Shown: in pieces, positions 1 through 4,905 of the stretch
Layout: each line of letters begins with the position of its first letter
Position numbering within the stretch: the stretch's first letter is position 1
Assembly: GCA_001776335.1 (NCBI GenBank)
Contig: MFAZ01000029.1
Span: 1-7,750 of the forward strand
Source of the DNA: Candidatus Curtissbacteria bacterium RIFCSPHIGHO2_01_FULL_41_11
GTDB taxonomy: Bacteria > Patescibacteriota > Microgenomatia > Curtissbacterales > GWA2-41-24
Direction of reading: 5' to 3'
DNA length: 7,750 nucleotides
Made by a program: the position numbers and the translations under genes
Notes under the pieces: model-generated
What the model was told of the DNA's origin: nothing
Database searches by the model: none
Seen by the model: the letters and a program-made list of their open reading frames with translations, nothing else

Positions 1-107
1 GCTTCTCTGCCAAATTTAATTTCGATAGGATTGGTAATTTTTACGTTGGAAAAATAATTCTTAAGAAGAAAATCGAGCTGATCCTCAAGCCATTTACTAT
101 CACGCAT
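1..107 (-). CDS. Hypothetical protein, N-terminal fragment (gene runs off the window)
   Basis: An open frame starts at an ATG at 105-107 on the minus strand and runs uninterrupted to the window edge, giving 35 complete codons that begin MRDSKWLEDQLDFLLKNYF and continue through NPIEIKFGREA. The composition is protein-like: an amphipathic, acidic helix followed by a basic beta-like stretch. It follows the SH3-like gene on the same strand after a 179-bp spacer full of hairpins. The frame stays open upstream to a TGA at 144-146. An AAAGG at 148-152 precedes that TGA but no ATG, GTG or TTG lies at a usable distance from it, so the ATG at 107 is the best start, with no good Shine-Dalgarno sequence. 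The NPIEIKFGR phrase faintly recalls small SprT-like metallopeptidases of candidate-phyla bacteria, but the zinc-binding part would lie outside the window, so no function is assigned. Confidence 0.55.
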   Translation of the reverse strand, partial: MRDSKWLEDQLDFLLKNYFSNVKITNPIEIKFGRE

Positions 108-186
108 TACAGATTTGATTGTACTTGAGGCTGAAGATATAATTCAACCTTTTCAATGAGCAAAAAGCGAGGCTATTGCGAACAGC

Positions 187-280
187 GAGGACCACGGCTT
201 CCAGCCGTGGGTGAAGCACTTAGGCACAACCGCGCGAAGCGCGAAGTAAGCAAGAGAGGACCACGGGCTACGCCCGTGGG
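187..280. repeat. Cluster of three REP-like hairpins
   Basis: Three perfect inverted repeats, each with a 3-nt loop, lie within 94 bp. CCACGGCT at 192-199 pairs with AGCCGTGG at 203-210. CGCGC at 231-235 pairs with GCGCG at 239-243. CCACGGGC at 261-268 pairs with GCCCGTGG at 272-279. The first and third share the frame GAGGACCACGG...CCGTGGG, so they are two diverged copies of one unit. The segment is much more GC-rich than its surroundings. It lies just after the stop codon of the SH3-like gene (287), but no T-tract follows, so it is not a classic intrinsic terminator. Such hairpins resemble REP/RAYT-type elements; no transposase is in the window. Confidence 0.75.
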
Positions 281-286
281 AATCTA

Positions 287-859
287 TTACTTCGAAGGCG
301 TTGGGGGGTTGTCTGCTAACACTTTTAATTCCGTACCCTGAATATATCCTGTTTCCGTTTTCTGTATCCCTAATTTTGGATCCATTTTAGGGACCAAATT
401 GCCTTCTTTGTCCTTTTGATACACCACAGTCGTGACTTTATACCAGTGACCGTACGCATACCCACCCTGTTCAAATTTGCCCAAAGATTCAGGATAGCTT
501 GGGTATACTGGTCCTAAAACGGGCTCCGCGGTAATTATATTTTTTGCTTTTAGGTAGCCAATAATGTCTTTATTGGAAAGGCTTGGTTTACCTCTGACTT
601 CAATAGAACTTCCGCCATCCATAGGATCGGTAACATAAGCCTTGGAAAATTCATTGATGATCCCTTCTCCGAAGTGGCCGTGTGAAGGTACATTGGGATT
701 TTCCCGATCATAAGCCCTGATAAAACTGTAAGTAAATGTACCTGCAGCGAGGGTTAAAAAAGTAGCCGCAGCCCCGGCTCGCAAGACAAATCTGCGGCCC
801 GAATTTGTACGTCTTCGTTCAGGAATCTGACCATATTTGTATTCGGGAGAAATTGGCAT
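287..859 (-). CDS. Membrane-anchored protein with SH3-like extracytoplasmic domain
   Basis: The product is 190 residues. The N-terminus is arginine-rich (RRR at 15-17, GRR at 21-23) and is followed by a hydrophobic segment at about 27-47, so this is a signal anchor or signal peptide. The GRRFVLR stretch resembles, but does not match, the twin-arginine motif. The outer part (about 85-182) has the cadence of a bacterial SH3 domain: an IEVRGKPSLSNKDIIGYL strand pair like the usual VRSGPS...IGTL, then WYKV at 139-142 and a closing GYIQGTELKVL at 171-181. An insertion at about 115-135 makes the match loose. Such domains usually bind peptidoglycan or other wall components, so a cell-envelope role is inferred. 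The gene starts 45 bp after the leuS stop. Only a weak AGG precedes the ATG. The C-terminus ends in a proline-rich tail (NPPTPSK). The exact family is not recognised. Confidence 0.8.
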   Translation of the reverse strand: MPISPEYKYGQIPERRRTNSGRRFVLRAGAAATFLTLAAGTFTYSFIRAYDRENPNVPSHGHFGEGIINEFSKAYVTDPMDGGSSIEVRGKPSLSNKDIIGYLKAKNIITAEPVLGPVYPSYPESLGKFEQGGYAYGHWYKVTTVVYQKDKEGNLVPKMDPKLGIQKTETGYIQGTELKVLADNPPTPSK

Positions 860-873
860 AATAATTAACCTAT

Positions 874-902
874 AGTTTACTACATTTAATTGGAATAATC
901 AA
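874..902 (-). promoter_or_regulatory. Candidate promoter of the SH3-like gene
   Basis: On the minus strand TTGATT (902-897) is separated by 17 bp from TAAACT (879-874), in the 45-bp gap between the leuS stop and the ATG at 859. Spacing is ideal, but the -10 is imperfect and the region is AT-rich, so a chance match is possible. Read-through from leuS is the alternative. Confidence 0.3.
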
Positions 903-904
903 GC

Positions 905-3730
905 TTATACAACTAGGTTAATTAATCTGCCCGGAACAAATACCACCTTGCGTGGCCCTTTTGTGTTCAAAAATTTTTGCACTTTTACGCTGGCGAGTGC
1001 CAACTTTTCTGCTTCTGTCTGACTAATTCCGGCCTCAACTGGCAAACTGTCTCTGACCTTGCCATTTACTTGTACAACTAAAGTGACCGTTTGGGCCTTC
1101 ACAAACCGTTCGTCATACTCCGGCCACGGCTGGGAGTGAATGGACCACTTAACATTGTCATTGCGAGGACTCGAAGAGTCCGTGGCAATCTTCTTTTTAG
1201 ATTGCTTCGCTTCGCTCGCAATGACATCGCTGGGTGAGCTGTGTAACATTTCCCAGAGTTCCTCTGTGATATGTGGAGCAAATGGTGCAAGCAGCCTCAA
1301 GAATACTTCGTATTCGTGTATCGTTAATCGTGTATCGTTCATCGGTGACTTTCCAACTTTGCTTCCTTCCCGATTAACGATTAACGATGAACGGTGAACT
1401 TTACCTGAAAGGTAATTGAGCCACTCCATCATCGTAGAAACCGCCGTATTAAACTTAATACCCTCAATATCCTCGCCTACTTTCTTGATGGTCTTATTCA
1501 TCCAGAACTTATCCTCGTCAGTTAAAACGTTACGGGTGGCAGCAGTGGGAGGGCTCCCGACAGCGCGCAGTTCGACATTGTCTTTCTGACCAACTCTCGA
1601 TTTCCGACTCGAGCGAGCACTGGCGGGATGGAAACTGCTGACAGGCCCCGCAACAGCATCAAACAGCTTCCATACTCTTTCCAAAAAGTGATATACACCA
1701 CGAATTCCCCCCGGGTCCCAGGGAGCAACCAGGTCGTAAGGACCCAAAAACGCCAGATACATACGCACCGCATCCGCACCGTATTTCGCGACTTCATCAT
1801 CCGGGTTAACCACATTTCCGTGCGACTTACTCATCCTCTGTCCGTCCGAACCCAAAATCACACCATGGTGAACCCGCTTTTTCGCATATTCATCAATTTT
1901 TAAAACACCAATATCTTTTAAAAACTTAACAAAAAATCTGGAATAGAGCGTATGTCCAAGCGTATGCTCGGCACCCCCGAAATAAACATCAACAGGCAGC
2001 CAAATTTCAGCTAAATCCCGTGCAAATGGCAAATTTTCATCCTTTTTATTGTTGGTCCCAATATGTCTTAAATATCTCAAAAAATACCAAGATGAATCAA
2101 AAAATGTATCAAGAGTTTCGACATCACGCCTGGCTTCCTCTCCGCAATTTGGACATTTTACACGGACCCATTCTTCAGCAGTAGCCAGCGGAGGTTTGCC
2201 TTTTGGTGCAAAATCGACATCGTAAGGAAGCAAAACCGGCAGATCCTTTTCGGGCACGGGCACAACTCCGCACCTGTCACAATAAATTATTGGAATAGGT
2301 GTTCCCCAGTATCTTTGCCGGGAAATAGACCAGTCGTGCAGGTGATAGTTAACTTTGCGCTTCCCCCAACCTTTTTCGACTAAATAATCCATTATTTTTT
2401 CCTTAGCCGGCTCAGGTACAGCCAGACTATTGAATTGGCCTGAGTTGACAAGCCAACCTTCCTCTAAAACATCCTTATCACTCAGAACCTCCGACTGATC
2501 GTTTTTAGAACTGCCGATAACCCTAACAATTGGCAGGTCAAATTTTTTAGCAAATTCGAAGTCACGAAGGTCACTACCGGGCACACCCATCACGGCTCCG
2601 GTACCGTAAGTCGCAATCACATAGTCGGCAACCCAAACTGGCACCTTTTCATCGTTAACAGGATTAACTACATGTGAGCCTGTAAAAACACCCGTTTTTT
2701 GTTTTTCTAAAGATGTTCTCTCAAGTTCTGATTTCTTTTTAGATAATTTGATATAGTCTTCTACATCTTTTTTGTGCTCAGCCGTCGCCAGTTGCCCCAC
2801 TAAAGGATGCTCGGGGGCAATTACCATATAAGTAACACCAAAAATCGTTTCCGGAAACTTTGTAAAAACCTCAATTTGGAATTTGGTATTTGCTCGCCCG
2901 GCGAAGCCTTGGCGAAGCTGGGGTATTTGGAATTTAATTATTATCCCTTCACTTTTCCCGATCCAGTTATTCTGACTCTCTTTAAGTGATTTAGGCCAAT
3001 CAACTTCAAGGGTACCACGCGTTGTACGAGTATCACGGGTATCACTAACTTTTAAATTTAAGCCCGTGGTACTCGTGGTACTCTGACCACTCACGATACT
3101 CTGTTCCTTCCACAGCAGTTTCTCCGCATACTCGGTTATCTTTAAAAACCACTGCTCCACCTCTTTTTGAACAACCTCAGTTCCACACCTCCAACACTTT
3201 CCGTTCTCAACATTCTCATTCGCCAAAACTGTTTGGTCTTTCGGGCACCAGTTAGAAAGAATTTTGCCACGGTACGCCAAACCCTTTTCGTACATTTTTA
3301 AAAAGATCCACTGGTTCCATTTGTAAAAATCAGGTTCACATGTAATCACTTCGTGCTCCCAATCATAGATTGCGCCCATTGTCGAAAACTGCTCCTTCAT
3401 TCGCTTAATATTTGAAAAAGTCCAATCCTTGGGATGAATTCCACGCCTGATTGCCGCATTTTCGGCAGGCAACCCAAAAGCATCAAAGCCGTTCGGAGCA
3501 AAAACCGTGTATCCTTGCATTCTCTTCAGCCGTGCCAGAATATCCGGAACTGCAAATGCAAACCAATGACCCATATGCAAATCGCCGGATGGATAAGTAA
3601 ATTCGACCAGAAAATAGAATTTCTTCCCGAGTTTACCCTGAGATTCATCGGAGGGTCGGGAAAGATCTACCTTGTACTTCCACTTCTTCCGGCTTTTCTC
3701 CTCAACTTTTGATGGTTGATACTTGATCAT
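905..3730 (-). CDS. leuS: Leucyl-tRNA synthetase (repeat-enlarged, 941 aa)
   Basis: This class Ia enzyme charges tRNA-Leu with leucine using ATP in the cytoplasm. The bacterial-type domain order is complete. The HIGH motif is HMGH at 52-55 within PSGDLHMGHW. Zinc-site cysteines are at 162, 179 and 182 (CPKDQTVLANE, as in E. coli) and a second set at 484, 487, 526 and 529. The CP1 editing domain runs from about 287 to 460 (FGVTYMVIAPEHP; GTGAVMGVPGSDLRD). DTFFDSSWYFLRY is at 541-553, KMSKS is RMSKS at 632-636, and the anticodon-binding (APFAPHITEELWE) and C-terminal (NGKVRD...) domains follow. At 941 residues it is over 100 longer than I expect for this family. The excess is five low-complexity, repeat-encoded stretches at about 208-240, 270-283, 699-733, 778-806 and 835-859, all in frame and between conserved blocks. 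The usual editing motif TTRPDT reads TKFPET (290-295). No Shine-Dalgarno sequence is seen. Confidence 0.97.
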   Translation of the reverse strand: MIKYQPSKVEEKSRKKWKYKVDLSRPSDESQGKLGKKFYFLVEFTYPSGDLHMGHWFAFAVPDILARLKRMQGYTVFAPNGFDAFGLPAENAAIRRGIHPKDWTFSNIKRMKEQFSTMGAIYDWEHEVITCEPDFYKWNQWIFLKMYEKGLAYRGKILSNWCPKDQTVLANENVENGKCWRCGTEVVQKEVEQWFLKITEYAEKLLWKEQSIVSGQSTTSTTGLNLKVSDTRDTRTTRGTLEVDWPKSLKESQNNWIGKSEGIIIKFQIPQLRQGFAGRANTKFQIEVFTKFPETIFGVTYMVIAPEHPLVGQLATAEHKKDVEDYIKLSKKKSELERTSLEKQKTGVFTGSHVVNPVNDEKVPVWVADYVIATYGTGAVMGVPGSDLRDFEFAKKFDLPIVRVIGSSKNDQSEVLSDKDVLEEGWLVNSGQFNSLAVPEPAKEKIMDYLVEKGWGKRKVNYHLHDWSISRQRYWGTPIPIIYCDRCGVVPVPEKDLPVLLPYDVDFAPKGKPPLATAEEWVRVKCPNCGEEARRDVETLDTFFDSSWYFLRYLRHIGTNNKKDENLPFARDLAEIWLPVDVYFGGAEHTLGHTLYSRFFVKFLKDIGVLKIDEYAKKRVHHGVILGSDGQRMSKSHGNVVNPDDEVAKYGADAVRMYLAFLGPYDLVAPWDPGGIRGVYHFLERVWKLFDAVAGPVSSFHPASARSSRKSRVGQKDNVELRAVGSPPTAATRNVLTDEDKFWMNKTIKKVGEDIEGIKFNTAVSTMMEWLNYLSGKVHRSSLIVNREGSKVGKSPMNDTRLTIHEYEVFLRLLAPFAPHITEELWEMLHSSPSDVIASEAKQSKKKIATDSSSPRNDNVKWSIHSQPWPEYDERFVKAQTVTLVVQVNGKVRDSLPVEAGISQTEAEKLALASVKVQKFLNTKGPRKVVFVPGRLINLVV
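1156..1226. repeat. GTCATTGCGAG palindromic element inside leuS
   Basis: Ends are perfect 12-bp inverted repeats: TGTCATTGCGAG at 1156-1167 and its complement at 1215-1226. Two inner hairpins are nested: GGACTC/GAGTCC (1167-1172 and 1176-1181, GAA loop) and GCAATCT/AGATTGC (1185-1191 and 1199-1205). The element is read in frame and encodes LeuRS residues 835-859, beginning DVIASEAKQS. Peptides of that kind turn up in many unrelated annotated proteins because this palindrome is dispersed in diverse bacterial genomes (recalled knowledge). It lies between the conserved LWEMLH and WSIHSQPWPEYDE stretches. Confidence 0.9.
1315..1398. repeat. Inverted pair of heptamer arrays inside leuS
   Basis: The left arm (1315-1349) is five consecutive 7-nt units of form CGNNNAN, such as CGTGTAT and CGTTAAT. 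The right arm (1371-1398) is four units such as CGATTAA and CGATGAA, which on the minus strand read as the left-arm unit CGTTAAT. A 21-bp spacer separates them. CGTTAATCG at 1322-1330 is perfectly complementary to CGATTAACG at 1371-1379 and again to 1378-1386. The segment encodes LeuRS residues of about 778-806, between the conserved WLNYLSG and FLRLLAPFAPH. Confidence 0.85.
1541..1634. repeat. GC-rich probable insertion inside leuS
   Basis: This patch encodes LeuRS residues of about 699-733, rich in Ser, Arg, Ala and Pro (ASARSSRKSRVGQ; VGSPPTAATRN). It lies between the conserved VWKLFDAVAGPV and LTDEDKFWMNKTIKKV, where normal enzymes have a short linker. It is more GC-rich than the flanking gene and holds small palindromes (CTCGA/TCGAG at 1596-1613; GGGAG/CTCCC on the minus strand near 1549-1560). 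No clear terminal repeats are visible, so it is called an insertion by protein context; the boundaries are approximate. Confidence 0.55.
2873..2935. repeat. Short GGCGAAGC element between direct repeats inside leuS
   Basis: Two direct copies of ATTTGGAATTT (2874-2884 and 2925-2935) lie exactly 51 bp, or 17 codons, apart. Both encode KFQI (residues 266-269 and 283-286). Between them is a GC-rich core with GGCGAAGC twice (2900-2907 and 2911-2918), flanked again by GGTATTTG at 2885-2892 and 2922-2929. The core encodes PQLRQGFAGRANT, foreign to LeuRS, just before the editing-domain strand QIEVFT. The layout looks like an insertion with target duplication, or growth from an AATTTGG heptamer array (2873-2893). 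Confidence 0.75.
3012..3099. repeat. Inverted pair of nonamer arrays inside leuS
   Basis: The left arm (3012-3047) is four 9-nt units, including GTACCACGC and GTATCACGG. The right arm (3064-3099) is four units which on the minus strand include GTACCACGG, GTACCACGA and GTATCGTGA. A 16-bp AT-rich spacer lies between. ACGAGTATCACGGGT (3026-3040) can pair with 3062-3076 through 13 Watson-Crick pairs and two G-U pairs in plus-strand RNA. Because each unit is three codons, the protein shows 3-residue periodicity (STTSTTG; DTRDTRTTR) at residues of about 211-240, between YAEKLLWKEQ and LEVDWPKSLKE. Confidence 0.9.
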
Positions 3731-3739
3731 GTGGTAACT

Positions 3740-3768
3740 ATTTTAAATCTTTAAAGCATCAGACACAA
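3740..3768 (-). promoter_or_regulatory. Candidate promoter of leuS
   Basis: On the minus strand TTGTGT (3768-3763) stands 17 bp from TAAAAT (3745-3740). The expected transcription start would fall only a few bases before the ATG at 3730, giving a leaderless or nearly leaderless mRNA. That would agree with the missing Shine-Dalgarno sequence. The match is imperfect in an AT-rich region. Confidence 0.3.
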
Positions 3769-4150
3769 TTGTATATTAAATGAGGCAGTTGATTATTAAT
3801 CAGTGCAAAGTGTAATTTTGGCTTTACACACGAATTTGTGTGAAATTTTAGCCTTATTCCGAAGCCAAAAAGTTGTTTTCATTTTGGCTACATTAGCAAA
3901 AACTATTCACAAAAATATTCAACTTAGACTACCATAACAATCTAAAATGAAGCTCATTTTGTATTTCAACTAGGTATTACTGGTTACCAATGCTACGCTC
4001 AGATCAATTTACACACGAATTAGCCTTTATTTTCACTATTCACCCTCGCTAACAGCGTTATTGACGATCTTCACTTACAAAACATCGAAATCATCCCAAA
4101 ATCTTGCTTTTTACACGGACTTATCCTCTAACAAAATTTTCTCAATTTTT

Positions 4151-4159
4151 TGTGGATAA
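4151..4159 (-). promoter_or_regulatory. Perfect DnaA-box match
   Basis: TTATCCACA is read on the minus strand. Near-matches lie in the same gap: TTTTCCACA at 4324-4332 (plus) and CTATTCACA at 3903-3911 (plus). It begins 6 bp downstream of the candidate -10 at 4171-4166, so it would overlap that promoter's start site. One perfect 9-mer can arise by chance; function is not shown. Confidence 0.3.
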
Positions 4160-4355
4160 TTTTGCCTTATAGTATCTTAAAGACCTAACAGCAATCCTCA
4201 ATCAGAAATTAGCCAATTTTGCTGTCAAATCAAACTAATAAAACTCTGTAAATTGTTAGCGAGAGCAAGACCATAATGCTAATTACCGAAAGCTGATATT
4301 GTTCGATCCCATTAGTGCCATGATTTTCCACAAACCGAGAGTAAATTATGTGGGG

Positions 4356-4428
4356 TGGACCAGAGCGGACTCGAACCGCTTACCTCTGCAATGCGAATGC
4401 AGTGTTCTACCAGGTGAACTACTGGCCC
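4356..4428 (-). tRNA. tRNA-Ala (anticodon CGC)
   Basis: A 73-nt cloverleaf is complete. The acceptor GGGCCAG (4428-4422) pairs with CTGGTCC and has a G3-U70 wobble, the alanine identity element. The D stem is GTTC/GAAC, and the anticodon stem CTGCA/TGCAG carries the loop TTCGCAT, giving anticodon CGC (4395-4393) for GCG codons. The 5-nt variable loop is AGGTA and the T arm is AGCGG-TTCGAGT-CCGCT. The discriminator is A. The next bases are CCC, so CCA is not encoded and must be added by the CCA-adding enzyme. Confidence 0.96.
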
Positions 4429-4454
4429 TCTTTTAAAAATTCTCTATTCAAGTC

Positions 4455-4525
4455 CAAAATCGCACCGCGATTTTGAAGGGGTGAAACAAGTTTGCGTTTG
4501 ACGAAATTTGTAAAGCAAATTTCGT
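4455..4525. repeat. Two perfect hairpins between the tRNA-Ala genes
   Basis: CAAAATCGC (4455-4463) pairs with GCGATTTTG (4467-4475) across a 3-nt ACC loop. ACGAAATTTG (4501-4510) pairs with CAAATTTCGT (4516-4525) across a 5-nt loop. They fill most of the 123-bp gap between the two tRNAs. Neither has a good T-tract on the minus strand, so they fit RNA processing or pausing signals, or further REP-like repeats, better than terminators. Confidence 0.75.
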
Positions 4526-4551
4526 GATAAGCAAAATATTGTCTCGATGAG

Positions 4552-4623
4552 TGGACCGGAGGAGATTCGAACTCCCAACCCCCTCCATGCCATGGAGGTA
4601 CGCTACCGTTGCGCCACCGGCCC
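4552..4623 (-). tRNA. tRNA-Ala (anticodon GGC)
   Basis: A 72-nt cloverleaf is complete. The acceptor GGGCCGG (4623-4617) pairs with CCGGTCC and again has the G3-U70 wobble typical of alanine tRNAs. The D stem is GCGC/GCGT. The anticodon stem CCTCC/GGAGG holds the loop ATGGCAT, giving anticodon GGC (4591-4589) for GCC and GCU codons. The T arm is GGGAG-TTCGAAT-CTCCT. The discriminator is A and CCA is not encoded. Outside the acceptor and T loop the sequence differs much from the neighbouring tRNA-Ala(CGC), so they are not a recent duplication. Confidence 0.96.
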
Positions 4624-4633
4624 GAACCAAAAT

Positions 4634-4673
4634 AGTATATCCCTTTTTAGCTCTATATACCCAAATTTGTCAA
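4634..4673 (-). promoter_or_regulatory. Probable promoter of the tRNA-Ala pair
   Basis: On the minus strand a consensus -35, TTGACA (4673-4668), is followed 18 bp later by TAAAAA (4649-4644). A better -10, TATACT (4639-4634), lies closer to the tRNA 5' end at 4623 but has no matching -35 at 17 bp. Either would drive tRNA-Ala(GGC) and possibly tRNA-Ala(CGC) downstream. The remainder of 4624-4905 is AT-rich and I see nothing else in it. Confidence 0.4.
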
Positions 4674-4905
4674 ACAAGCTCTTAAAGGCTAACTTCAGCA
4701 AGTCAAAAACAACAAGTTTAAACTGTCACAACGGGCCAAAATAGCACTCATATATGCTTATCACAATTTAGCCTCGAGTGCCAACTTCAATCCAACTTAA
4801 TTCGAACCTAAATTACAAAATTAGCGATTAACTGTACTTTAATATATATTCTATGTATTAAATTACTAATCAAGATATCAATAAATCTCTTAAAACATCT
4901 TTATA

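Larger units (their letters stand above)
3731..4355. other. 625-bp AT-rich gap without a recognised gene
   Basis: No open frame of 60 codons or more lies here, and I see no tmRNA, SRP RNA, RNase P RNA or T-box core on either strand. It does hold TTTACACACGAATT twice (3823-3836 and 4008-4021), TTTTGGCTT at 3816-3824 complementary to AAGCCAAAA at 3862-3870 with TTTTGGCT again at 3882-3889, and minus-strand phrases ATAAGGCTAAAATT and ATAAGGCAAAATTA, each followed by a CACA-containing stretch. A DnaA-box match is at 4151-4159. A candidate minus-strand promoter (TTGCTG 4194-4189, 17 bp, TATAAG 4171-4166) would give leuS a leader of over 400 nt. A long regulatory leader, an unknown small RNA or decayed sequence are all possible. 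Confidence 0.6.

Noticed and set aside
187..280. CRISPR-like array
   Set aside because: Only two related units with no regular spacer lengths; the units are hairpins that differ in sequence, and no cas gene is present.
156..341. 61-codon plus-strand frame near the left edge
   Set aside because: It runs through the REP-like hairpins and into the antisense of the SH3-like gene. Its composition is Arg/Gly-rich and repeat-derived.
1099..1903. Several frames overlapping leuS on both strands
   Set aside because: They are shadows of leuS. The SLRAKRSNL-like and CFASLAMT-like peptides come from the dispersed GTCATTGCGAG palindrome.
3731..4355. Replication origin
   Set aside because: Only one perfect DnaA box, no dnaA or dnaN nearby and no visible AT-rich 13-mer series. 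Kept as a regulatory observation, not called oriC.
3731..4355. T-box leader upstream of leuS
   Set aside because: No TGGNACCGCG-type core and no matching terminator/antiterminator pair found before the start codon.
4448..4744. Open frames on both strands across the tRNA-Ala(GGC) gene
   Set aside because: They are built from tRNA sequence and its complement and lack family-like residues. The cloverleaf explains the DNA fully.
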